This document shows positions 15,515 through 23,119 of a stretch of 64,000 nt of DNA, piece after piece. Both the position numbers and the translations under genes were made by a program. Origin of the DNA: Cryobacterium sp. SO2 (lineage in GTDB: Bacteria; Actinomycetota; Actinomycetes; Actinomycetales; Microbacteriaceae); the NCBI RefSeq assembly GCF_026151165.2, contig NZ_CP117849.1, positions 2,790,001 through 2,854,000 of the forward strand, read 5' to 3'. The notes below the pieces were generated by a model. That model did not search any database. It had not been told where the DNA came from and saw nothing but the letters and a program-made list of their open reading frames with translations. Each line of letters starts with the position of its first letter. The first letter of the stretch is position 1.

Positions 15515-17785
15515 ATGCGGCGCCTGACCCGCACCGAGCGCATCCTGCTGTGGGGTGTGCCGACGGTGCTGGGGACCTATCTCGTCGTGTTGGCCGTGCG
15601 CGGAAACGGGTACAACCCGCTGCTCGACGGGTGGCTGGCCCTGGCCTGCGATTGGGCGGCGGTGGCCCTGGTCTGGGCGGCCTGCGCCCGGGTGCGCCCC
15701 CGCCGGCTCGATGTTGTCTGTGCGGCGCTGGCTCTCACCGCCCTGGCCCTGGGCGACACCGCCAATCGTGTGCTGCCCACCGGCGTGGGCCCGACCTGGC
15801 TGCCGAGCCCGGCTGACCTCTGCTATCTCGCCTTCTACGTCTGCATGATGGGCGCCCTCGCGGTGCTCGCCCGCCGATCGCTGCGCGGACAGGCGTGGTC
15901 GGTGCTGCTCAGCAGCGCCGTGGGCGGCCTGGGCGCGACGTCGCTGCTCGCCGTCGTTCTCAGTCCCACCATCGAGGCAGCCCTGAACGGACCGTTCTCC
16001 GCCGCGGTGCTGATGAGGATCGCGTTCCCGGTGTTCGACCTGCTGCTCGTGGCGACGCTGGCGGGCATCGCCTCTGCGCCGGTGACGGTGCTCGGCCGTC
16101 ACGGCCTGCTCCTCGTGGCCGGACTTGTGATGTTCGCCGCAGCGGATGTGATGCACGCCCTGCGGTTGCCGGAGGATGCCGTTCCGCTGGGGGTGGCGCT
16201 GTACGCCGGCTGGGCCGTTGGCTTCGCGCTGATCACCGGCTGGGTGCTGGTCACCGTGCGTCTGCGCCGGCGGTCACCGCGGGCCGCGTTGGGCTCGACG
16301 ACCGCCACGACCGCCGTGGCCGTACCCGTCGTCGCCACCGCCGCGGGACTCGGCGTGCTGCTGCTGGCCAGCCAGACACACGTGTCGCTGCTCGCGGTGT
16401 GCCTGGCCGGATCCACCCTGGCCCTCGCCACGATTCCGCTGGCGTTCCGGCAGCGCATCCTGCACTCCCTCTCCCGCACCGACGAGCTCACCGGGCTGCC
16501 CAACCGCCGCGCCCTGGCGATGGATGTCTCGGCCCGCCTGCGCGCGCCGGACGCCAGGCCCAGCGCCCTCCTGGTGCTCGACATCGACAGGTTCAAGGAG
16601 GTGAACGACAGTCTCGGCCACGAGGCCGGTGACCGGCTGCTGAGCCGGATCGGCGAGCGGCTCGCCGGCGTGCTGCGCTCCGGGGACCTCCTCGCCCGCC
16701 TCGGCGGCGACGAGTTCGCCGTGCACCTGCACCACGCCGACGCCCAGCGGGCCACGGCCATGGCCAACCGGCTTCGCGCGGTGACGGCCAGGCCACTCGT
16801 AGTCGACGGGCTCAGCCTCGAGCTCGGCCTGAGCATCGGCATCGCGCTCGCCCCCGAACACGGCTCTGACCTCGGCGGCCTGCTGCGCAACGCCGACATC
16901 GCCATGTACGCGGCGAAGACCACCCGCATGGGCCAGCGCATCTATTCGACCGGGGACGAGAAGAACGACGCCATGCGGCTGCGCACCCTGCAGGAACTGC
17001 GGGTGGCCCTGGCCGAGGACCAGCTGGTGCTGCACTACCAGCCCAAGGTGAACCTGCGCACGAACTCCGTGCACGGCGTCGAGGCCCTGGTGCGCTGGAA
17101 CCACCCCACCCGCGGGCTGCTGCACCCCGGCGAGTTCCTCGACGTCGCCGAGCAGGGCGGCCTCATGCGCACCCTCACCAGCACCGTGCTCAGACTGGCC
17201 CTTGACCAGGCGGCGCTCTGGCACGCGCGCGCCCTGCCGCTCACCATCGCGGTCAACCTGTCCTCGCGGTCGCTCGCGGATTTCCGGCTGGCCGGAATCG
17301 TCGTGGACATGCTCGAAAGCCGCGGCCTGCCGGGCTCTGCCCTGATGCTCGAGGTGACCGAGGAGTTCCTACTCGTCGACCGCGACCGGGCCCGCGCCAT
17401 CCTGGTGCGACTGCGGGATGCCGGCGTGATGATCGCCGTGGACGACTTCGGCACCGGCTACAGCTCGCTCGCCTACCTGCGCGACCTGCCCATCGACGAG
17501 CTCAAACTCGACCAGTCCTTCGTGATCCCGATGCTCGACGACGACAGGGCATCCGCCCTGGTCGCCTCGTCTATCCACCTGGGCCACAGCCTGGGCCTGC
17601 GAATCGTGGCCGAGGGGGTCGAGACCGCAGAGGTGCTCGAGCAGCTCACCCGCTTCGACTGCGACGTGGCGCAGGGGTACTTCCTCTCCAGGCCAGTGCC
17701 CGCCGCCGCGCTCGAAGCGTGGCTCGTCGACCGCGCCGCGGCCACCGGCACGGCTGTGCCGCTGGCGGTGGCGGGAATAGAGTGA
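15515..17785 (+). CDS. Membrane GGDEF-EAL protein (cyclic di-GMP turnover)
   Basis: A 756-aa protein. About nine hydrophobic helices fill residues 10-310 and form a membrane sensor region of unknown ligand. The GGDEF domain (about 325-485) has an intact GGDEF at residues 397-401, FKEVND for metal and nucleotide binding, and an inhibitory-site RSGD five residues before the signature. The EAL domain (about 495-745) has EALVRW (EAL at 523-525), DDFGTGYSSLAYL, LKLDQSF and EGVET, the residues expected of an active phosphodiesterase. Both activities look intact, so the net direction cannot be predicted. The start has AGGAG 6 nt upstream. Confidence 0.93.
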   Translation: MRRLTRTERILLWGVPTVLGTYLVVLAVRGNGYNPLLDGWLALACDWAAVALVWAACARVRPRRLDVVCAALALTALALGDTANRVLPTGVGPTWLPSPADLCYLAFYVCMMGALAVLARRSLRGQAWSVLLSSAVGGLGATSLLAVVLSPTIEAALNGPFSAAVLMRIAFPVFDLLLVATLAGIASAPVTVLGRHGLLLVAGLVMFAAADVMHALRLPEDAVPLGVALYAGWAVGFALITGWVLVTVRLRRRSPRAALGSTTATTAVAVPVVATAAGLGVLLLASQTHVSLLAVCLAGSTLALATIPLAFRQRILHSLSRTDELTGLPNRRALAMDVSARLRAPDARPSALLVLDIDRFKEVNDSLGHEAGDRLLSRIGERLAGVLRSGDLLARLGGDEFAVHLHHADAQRATAMANRLRAVTARPLVVDGLSLELGLSIGIALAPEHGSDLGGLLRNADIAMYAAKTTRMGQRIYSTGDEKNDAMRLRTLQELRVALAEDQLVLHYQPKVNLRTNSVHGVEALVRWNHPTRGLLHPGEFLDVAEQGGLMRTLTSTVLRLALDQAALWHARALPLTIAVNLSSRSLADFRLAGIVVDMLESRGLPGSALMLEVTEEFLLVDRDRARAILVRLRDAGVMIAVDDFGTGYSSLAYLRDLPIDELKLDQSFVIPMLDDDRASALVASSIHLGHSLGLRIVAEGVETAEVLEQLTRFDCDVAQGYFLSRPVPAAALEAWLVDRAAATGTAVPLAVAGIE

Positions 17786-17833
17786 CGTCGACGCCACCGG
17801 GTGGCTGCGCGTCACGGAGCGAAGGAGCACACC

Positions 17834-18289
17834 ATGCAGATGGATCGCATCGAGCTTGAACCGCGCACCCTGCTGGGCGTGCACGAGGTCGTGAAGATGG
17901 CCGACCTCACCGACTACTTCGGGCGGGCCTTCGAGGCCTCGGCCGCCGCGCTCGCGCGCCAGGGCCTGGCACCGGCCGGGCCGCCCCTCGCGCTGTACCA
18001 CGGCATGCCCACAGACACCGTCGACGTCACGGCCGGTTTTCCGGTGGCGGCAACGGCCCAAGCCACCGAGGGCGTCGCCGTGACCACGCTGCCCGACGGC
18101 CCCGCCGTGGCGACGGTCTATGTGGGCCCGTACAACGGCATGACCCGCACCTACGACGAGATCGCCGCCTGGCTGCAGGCCGAGAAGCTCACCCCGCGCC
18201 CGGACATGTGGGAGGAATACCTCAGCGGTCCTGACACCGACCCCAACCCGGCCACCTGGCAGACCCGGATCGTCTTCCCCCTCGCCTGA
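17834..18289 (+). CDS. GyrI-like / AraC effector-binding domain protein
   Basis: A 151-aa stand-alone small-molecule-binding domain. It begins with RIELEPRTLLGVHEVVKM, the strand that opens GyrI-like folds. YVGPYNGMTRTYDEIAAWLQ then matches the GPYxxxxxxYxxLxxW signature, and MWEEYLSGPDTDPNPATWQT provides the conserved Glu. No DNA-binding domain is attached, so it may sequester or hydrolyse a ligand instead of regulating transcription. ATG 17834 has GAAGGAG 7 nt upstream. The gene lies between the GGDEF-EAL and SNF2 genes without overlap. Confidence 0.82.
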   Translation: MQMDRIELEPRTLLGVHEVVKMADLTDYFGRAFEASAAALARQGLAPAGPPLALYHGMPTDTVDVTAGFPVAATAQATEGVAVTTLPDGPAVATVYVGPYNGMTRTYDEIAAWLQAEKLTPRPDMWEEYLSGPDTDPNPATWQTRIVFPLA

Positions 18290-18339
18290 CCGGCGCCGGC
18301 CGGCCCGGCGGTGTCGTGGGCGCGTGAGAACATGGAGCC

Positions 18340-21300
18340 ATGCCGCCCACCGCCCCCACGCCGCGCCCCGCGGCCGGCGCGGATGATTGGAAGTCCGCCG
18401 TCGCCGCCCTGACCAGGGGCCCGGCCACGGGCACCGACGGCCGAGGCACCGACTCCCCCGGCGCCGCCCCGGCCGACCAGGACGACGGGACGCACGGCCC
18501 CGCCCGCACCGGCATGGGACTGCTCTTCGAACTGCGCGAGCAGACCCCGCGCACCAACGACCGCTGGCGCGGTGCCACGGCCGTGCGCGCCTCGGCCAGC
18601 CGTGCCCGCGCCGGCGCCTACAGGCTCGGCGTGCGCCCCGTCGTGCGGAGCGACTCCGGCAAGTGGGTCAAGTCCACCCTCACCTGGAGCAACGTGGGCT
18701 ACCAGCTCAACCGGCTGAATCTCAACGTGGAACAGCACCGCTGGTTCTGCCAGTTTGTTCCGCTGCACCGGGTGGACCGGCCGGTCTACAACGGCCAGGA
18801 TACCGAGTGGCTCTACCTGGACGAATTCGAGAGCCCGCTGCTCTGGCACCTGCTCGCCGAGGCCGGCCGCTTGGGCATCGGCCTGGCCGGCAGCCACAAA
18901 GACGCCCGGGTCACGGTGGGACACACGGCAACGGTGGCACTCGATGCGGTGCTCACCTCCACCGACCTCACCCTGCGGCCGCGGCTCACCATCGACGGCC
19001 ACGAGCATCCGGTCTACGACGCCGGAACCCTGGGCTCACACGGCGTCTACGCCTTCAGCCTCGGTGCCGAACCGGAGATCGTGCTGGCGCCCACGGCCGA
19101 GCCGCTCAGCCCCGAGCAGCGCCGCCTGCTCGGTGCGCCCGAGCGGGCAGACCTGGTCGTGCCGGCCGGCGAGGTCGACGAGTTCCTCACCGAGTACTAC
19201 CAGACCCTCCGCCGCGGGGTGCCGGTGACCAGCGCGGATGCCTCGATCGAATTCCCTCCCCCACCCCCGCCGGTGCTCGTGCACACCGTGAGCTTCGAAC
19301 CGAAACAGGCCGTTCGGCTCGACTGGGAATGGCAGGGCGAGCGCGACGAGCAGGCGGAGGACAGCCTGCTCGACCGGGTGAACACCGCGGTGCCCGGTCT
19401 CGGCGCCCCCGCGGACCCCGACGCCGCTGCCGTGACCCTCAGGGGCATTCCCGCAGCGGAATATACGGACAAGACCCTGCCCAGGCTGGACGAGATCGAG
19501 GGCCTCCGGGTGGAGCTTGTGGGCGAGCGGCCCGACTATCGCGAGCTCACCGGCACGCCGCACCTCACTGTGACCACCCTGGAGACCGAGAAACGTGACT
19601 GGTTCGACCTCGGAGTGCTCGTGCACATCGACGGCCACAGCGTGCCGTTCAACCCGATCTTCACCGCCCTGGCCAAGAATCGCAAGAAGCTGCTGCTCGG
19701 CGACAACAGCTACCTCTCGCTCACCCAGCCGGTCTTCGACAGGCTGCGAGAGCTCATCGAGGAGGCCAGGGCCCTGCAGGAGTGGGAGACCGGCCTGCGC
19801 ATCAACCGGCACCAGGCCAGTCTGTGGAGCGACTTTGAAGACCTCGCCGACGAGACCGACCAGGCCGTGTCCTGGCGCGCCGCGGTGGGCGGCCTGCTCG
19901 CCCTTGACCGGGGCGAGGGCGCCGCTCTGCCCCAGGCCACCACGCTGCCGGCCGGTCTGACCGCCACCCTGCGCCCGTACCAGGTGGCCGGATTCGAGTG
20001 GCTGGTGTTCCTTTGGGAGCACGGGCTGGGCGGCATCCTCGCCGACGACATGGGCCTGGGCAAGACCTTGCAGGTGCTGGCGCTGCTCAGCCACGCCGTG
20101 CAGAACCCCGGAGTCGGCCCCGACGGTTCGACCGTCCCCCGCAAGCCGTTCCTCGTCGTGGCCCCCACCTCCGTCGTCTCCAACTGGGTGGCCGAGGCCG
20201 CCCGGTTCACGCCGGGGCTGCGGGTGGCATCGGTCGCCAGCACCGAGGCCACCAGCGGCCGCAGCCTGGCCGAGCAGGCCGAGGGCGTGGACGTGCTCGT
20301 GACCTCGTATGCGCTTTTCCGCCTCGACTTCGACGCCTACCAGGCGCACGGCTGGGCCGGCCTGGTCCTCGATGAGGCCCAGTTCGTGAAGAACCGCACC
20401 TCGCAGCTGCACCGCTGTGCCCGCGACCTCGACGTGCCGTTCACGCTCGCCGTCACGGGCACACCGATGGAGAACAACCTCCTGGAACTGTGGGCGCTGT
20501 TCGCCATCACGGCCCCTGGCCTCTTCCCCTCGGCGCGGCGCTTCACCGAGGAGTATCTTCGCCCGGCCGAACGCGGGGTGCGCACCCAGCGCGAGCTCGT
20601 CGACCGGCTGCGGCGGCGCATCCGCCCGCTGATGTTGCGGCGCACCAAGGATGTCGTGGCCAGGGACCTGCCGGCCAAGCAGGAGCAGGTGCTGCACATC
20701 GAGCTCGGCCCGGAGCACCGCGAGATCTACGACACCTTCCTGCAGCGCGAGCGGCAGAAGCTGCTGGGCCTGATGGATGACCTCGAGGCCAACCGGTTCA
20801 TCGTCTTCAGGTCGATCACGCTGCTTCGCATGCTGAGCCTGGATGCGTCCCTGGTGGACGACGCCTACGCCCGGGTGCCATCGAGCAAGCTCGACGCGCT
20901 GCTCGACCAGCTCGACGAGGTGGTGGCGGAGGGGCACCGCGCCCTGATCTTCAGCCAGTTCACCTCGTACCTGGCCCTCGCCGCTGCGCGGCTGGAGAAG
21001 CACGGCATCCGCTACAGCTACCTGGACGGGTCGACGTCCGACCGGCCGGGCGTGATCGACGACTTCAAGACCGGCGACGCCCCGGTGTTCCTGATCAGCC
21101 TCAAGGCCGGCGGCTTCGGGCTCAACCTCACCGAGGCGGACTATGTCTTTCTGCTCGACCCGTGGTGGAACCCGGCGAGCGAGAACCAGGCCATCGACCG
21201 CACCCACCGCATCGGCCAGACCAAGAACGTGATGGTGTACAGGCTGGTGGCCGCGGACACCATCGAGGAGAAGGTGATGGCTCTCAAAGACACCAAGGCC

Positions 21301-21387
21301 AAACTCACCCAGGCGGTCTTAGACGACGACGCGGTCTTCGCCGCGACCCTCACGGCCGCCGACATCCGGGGTCTTCTCGAGCCCTAA
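18340..21387 (+). CDS. SNF2-family DEAD/DEAH ATPase (chromatin-remodeller-like helicase)
   Basis: A 1015-aa DNA translocase. The N-terminal half (to about residue 540) is a bacterial SNF2-associated region without the Zn-binding SWIM motif found in some relatives. The motor follows: motif I DDMGLGKTLQVLAL near residue 570, motif II VLDEAQFVKN near 675, motif III VTGTPMENN, motif V GGFGLNLTEADYVF and motif VI QAIDRTHRIGQTKNVMVY near 950. The product probably moves along double-stranded DNA in repair or displaces bound proteins; no partner methylase or nuclease is adjacent, so a defence role is not indicated. It ends in a very strong hairpin. Confidence 0.9.
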   Translation: MPPTAPTPRPAAGADDWKSAVAALTRGPATGTDGRGTDSPGAAPADQDDGTHGPARTGMGLLFELREQTPRTNDRWRGATAVRASASRARAGAYRLGVRPVVRSDSGKWVKSTLTWSNVGYQLNRLNLNVEQHRWFCQFVPLHRVDRPVYNGQDTEWLYLDEFESPLLWHLLAEAGRLGIGLAGSHKDARVTVGHTATVALDAVLTSTDLTLRPRLTIDGHEHPVYDAGTLGSHGVYAFSLGAEPEIVLAPTAEPLSPEQRRLLGAPERADLVVPAGEVDEFLTEYYQTLRRGVPVTSADASIEFPPPPPPVLVHTVSFEPKQAVRLDWEWQGERDEQAEDSLLDRVNTAVPGLGAPADPDAAAVTLRGIPAAEYTDKTLPRLDEIEGLRVELVGERPDYRELTGTPHLTVTTLETEKRDWFDLGVLVHIDGHSVPFNPIFTALAKNRKKLLLGDNSYLSLTQPVFDRLRELIEEARALQEWETGLRINRHQASLWSDFEDLADETDQAVSWRAAVGGLLALDRGEGAALPQATTLPAGLTATLRPYQVAGFEWLVFLWEHGLGGILADDMGLGKTLQVLALLSHAVQNPGVGPDGSTVPRKPFLVVAPTSVVSNWVAEAARFTPGLRVASVASTEATSGRSLAEQAEGVDVLVTSYALFRLDFDAYQAHGWAGLVLDEAQFVKNRTSQLHRCARDLDVPFTLAVTGTPMENNLLELWALFAITAPGLFPSARRFTEEYLRPAERGVRTQRELVDRLRRRIRPLMLRRTKDVVARDLPAKQEQVLHIELGPEHREIYDTFLQRERQKLLGLMDDLEANRFIVFRSITLLRMLSLDASLVDDAYARVPSSKLDALLDQLDEVVAEGHRALIFSQFTSYLALAAARLEKHGIRYSYLDGSTSDRPGVIDDFKTGDAPVFLISLKAGGFGLNLTEADYVFLLDPWWNPASENQAIDRTHRIGQTKNVMVYRLVAADTIEEKVMALKDTKAKLTQAVLDDDAVFAATLTAADIRGLLEP

Positions 21388-21392
21388 CTACC

Positions 21393-21453
21393 CGCGAGCC
21401 GTGAGTAAAGCCCCGAAGATCGAAGATTTTCGGGGCTTTACTCACGGCTCGCG
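21393..21453. terminator. Very long perfect terminator hairpin after the SNF2 gene
   Basis: A 25-bp perfect stem (21393-21417 with 21429-21453) closes over an 11-nt loop. It sits 5 bp after the SNF2 stop and about 30 bp before the end of the convergent reductase gene, so it can serve both. Confidence 0.85.
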
Positions 21454-21484
21454 AGGTGGAGAGGTGGAGGGGTGGAGGGGTGGC

Positions 21485-22117
21485 TTACTTGATGAGGGCG
21501 AAGCCGCCGGTCCAGCCGATGGTCTCACCGGCTGCGAGGGTGAGCTGCAGGAAGCCGAGGGCCTCGAGCTCACGAGCGCGCTTGAGGGCGCCGGCGTCGA
21601 CGGCGGCAACGCCACCGGCGGTGATCACGTTGATGAGGGCTTCCTTGGCAGATGCGTCATCGCCGGCGACCAGAACCGTGGTCGGCGCGACGCCGTTGAC
21701 CGCAGCGGTGGCCAGGGTGGCGGCGAAGGTGGTGTTGAACGCCTTGAGCACGCGGGCGCCGGGAACTGTCTCGGCGATGACCTGCGCGGCGGAGCCATCC
21801 GCCGGCACGACGAGCGAGTCGAAGGTGGCGAAGTCGAGCGGGTTGGTGATGTCGACGACGATCTTGCCGTCCAGCTGGCCCGCGTACTGGGCGAGCACCC
21901 CGGCGACGGCCGGGTACGGCAGGGCGAGAACGACGATGTCGCCGGTGAGGGCGTCGCCCGCGACACCCGAGACGACGGAGGCGCCGGCGGCGGTGGCCGC
22001 GGCCTGGGTCTTCTCTGCGTCCTGGGCGAGCAGCTGAACGGGCGAGCCGCCCTTCGCCGCGATGGTCGCGATGGCGGTTCCCATGTTGCCTGCTCCAATG
22101 ATGCTGACGCTCGTCAT
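21485..22117 (-). CDS. NADPH-dependent F420 reductase-like (Rossmann) oxidoreductase
   Basis: A 210-aa protein with an N-terminal NAD(P)-binding fold: SIIGAGNMGTAIATIAAKGG. The pattern ALPYPAVAGVLAQYAGQLDG, then DITNPLDF and KAFNTTFA, is that of the F420-NADP oxidoreductase family (COG2085), which moves hydride between NADPH and coenzyme F420. Some members use other substrates, so F420 use is inference. ATG 22117 is chosen for its ribosome site (GAGGGAGA) and because the Rossmann motif then starts at residue 5. It diverges from a MarR gene with an inverted repeat between them. Confidence 0.82.
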   Translation of the reverse strand: MTSVSIIGAGNMGTAIATIAAKGGSPVQLLAQDAEKTQAAATAAGASVVSGVAGDALTGDIVVLALPYPAVAGVLAQYAGQLDGKIVVDITNPLDFATFDSLVVPADGSAAQVIAETVPGARVLKAFNTTFAATLATAAVNGVAPTTVLVAGDDASAKEALINVITAGGVAAVDAGALKRARELEALGFLQLTLAAGETIGWTGGFALIK

Positions 22118-22159
22118 GACGTTCTCCCTCTCGCCTTTCGGCTGTGATTGGTTGTTGAT

Positions 22160-22187
22160 ACAAGTAATGTACCGCACTTTTACTTGT
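22160..22187. promoter_or_regulatory. Candidate MarR operator
   Basis: Arms ACAAGTAA (22160-22167) and TTACTTGT (22180-22187) are exact inverse complements with a 12-bp spacer. A further GGTTG/CAACC pair flanks them. They lie in the 111-bp gap between the divergent F420-reductase-like and MarR genes. Confidence 0.65.
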
Positions 22188-22228
22188 TGCGTCAACCAAA
22201 TATGAAAGTCTCTTGATAAGCTGTTGTC

Positions 22229-22735
22229 ATGAACACGAACGAGACGCCACCCGTGCAGGGACTCAATTCGTCGCAGTTGCACGCCTGGATGCGTTTCGTC
22301 GCCGTCGTGGAACTCGTGCCCGGGCTGCTCGACTCCCAGCTGCAGCGCGACTCCGACCTCAGCCATTTCGAGTACTACGTGCTCGCGATGCTCTCCGAGG
22401 CGCCCAACCGCACCCTGCGCATGACCGGTCTCTCGTCGATGACCAACTCCAGCCTGCCGCGCCTGTCCCACGTGGTGCGCCGCCTCGAAGACCGCGGTCT
22501 CGTGCAGCGCAGCCCCTGCCCCACCGACCGCCGGGCCACCAACGCCGCCCTTACCGAACCGGGCTGGGCCGTGGTGCAGGCGGCAGCGCCCGGACACATC
22601 CGTACCGTGCGGGAGAACGTGATCGACCCGCTCACCGATGAACAGGTGGCCCAGCTCGACGCCATCTCCCACCAGCTGCTGCTCAAGCTCGACCCCACCA
22701 ACCGACTCAACAACTCGGTGCCAGAGGGCGCCTGA
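22229..22735 (+). CDS. MarR-family transcriptional regulator
   Basis: A 168-aa winged-helix regulator. The recognition region reads MTGLSSMTNSSLPRLSHVVR and the wing LEDRGLVQRSPCPTDRRATN. HFEYYVLAMLSEAPNRTLRM is the typical helix before it. TAAGCT (22217-22222) ends 6 nt before ATG 22229 and no Shine-Dalgarno is visible, so the transcript is probably leaderless. It likely controls the divergent reductase gene through the ACAAGTAA repeat. The next gene begins 4 bp after its stop and is probably co-transcribed. Confidence 0.87.
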   Translation: MNTNETPPVQGLNSSQLHAWMRFVAVVELVPGLLDSQLQRDSDLSHFEYYVLAMLSEAPNRTLRMTGLSSMTNSSLPRLSHVVRRLEDRGLVQRSPCPTDRRATNAALTEPGWAVVQAAAPGHIRTVRENVIDPLTDEQVAQLDAISHQLLLKLDPTNRLNNSVPEGA

Positions 22736-22739
22736 GCCC

Positions 22740-23099
22740 ATGCGGATCACGCGCCTGGAACCCGGCGAGGTCTTCGTCTTCGGCTCAAACGCGGCAGGGA
22801 TGCACGCGGCCGGGGCCGCCGCGCTGGCGCACGAGCGGTTCGGCGCGGTCTGGGGCCAGGGCCACGGCCTGCACGGGCACTCCTATGCGATCAACAGCAT
22901 GAGCGGCCTGGACATTCTGCACGCCGAGGTGACCGGGTTTGTGGACTTCGCGGCGGAGCATCCGGAGCTGAGGTTTCTCGTCACCGAGATCGGCTGCGGC
23001 ATCGCCGGCTACACGCCCACCGAGGTCGCCCCGTTCTTCGCCGGCGCCGGCTACAACGTGGTGCTGCCGGAGCGGTTTGCGGAGGAGCTCGGACGCTAG
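22740..23099 (+). CDS. Small macro-like protein (A1S_2505-type phage non-structural family)
   Basis: A 119-aa protein recognised by FVFGSNAAGMHAAGAAALAH, GQGHGLHGHSYAINSM and FLVTEIGCGIAGYTPTEVAPF. This Gly-rich layout is that of a family found in phages and bacteria, distantly like macrodomains, which bind ADP-ribose. Function is not established. Its ATG lies 4 bp after the MarR stop, so both may be one unit. It is about 9 kb from the DarT-like gene, too far to be called its antitoxin. Confidence 0.65.
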   Translation: MRITRLEPGEVFVFGSNAAGMHAAGAAALAHERFGAVWGQGHGLHGHSYAINSMSGLDILHAEVTGFVDFAAEHPELRFLVTEIGCGIAGYTPTEVAPFFAGAGYNVVLPERFAEELGR

Positions 23100-23119
23100 G
23101 CTGCTGGGCCCCCGACGAG

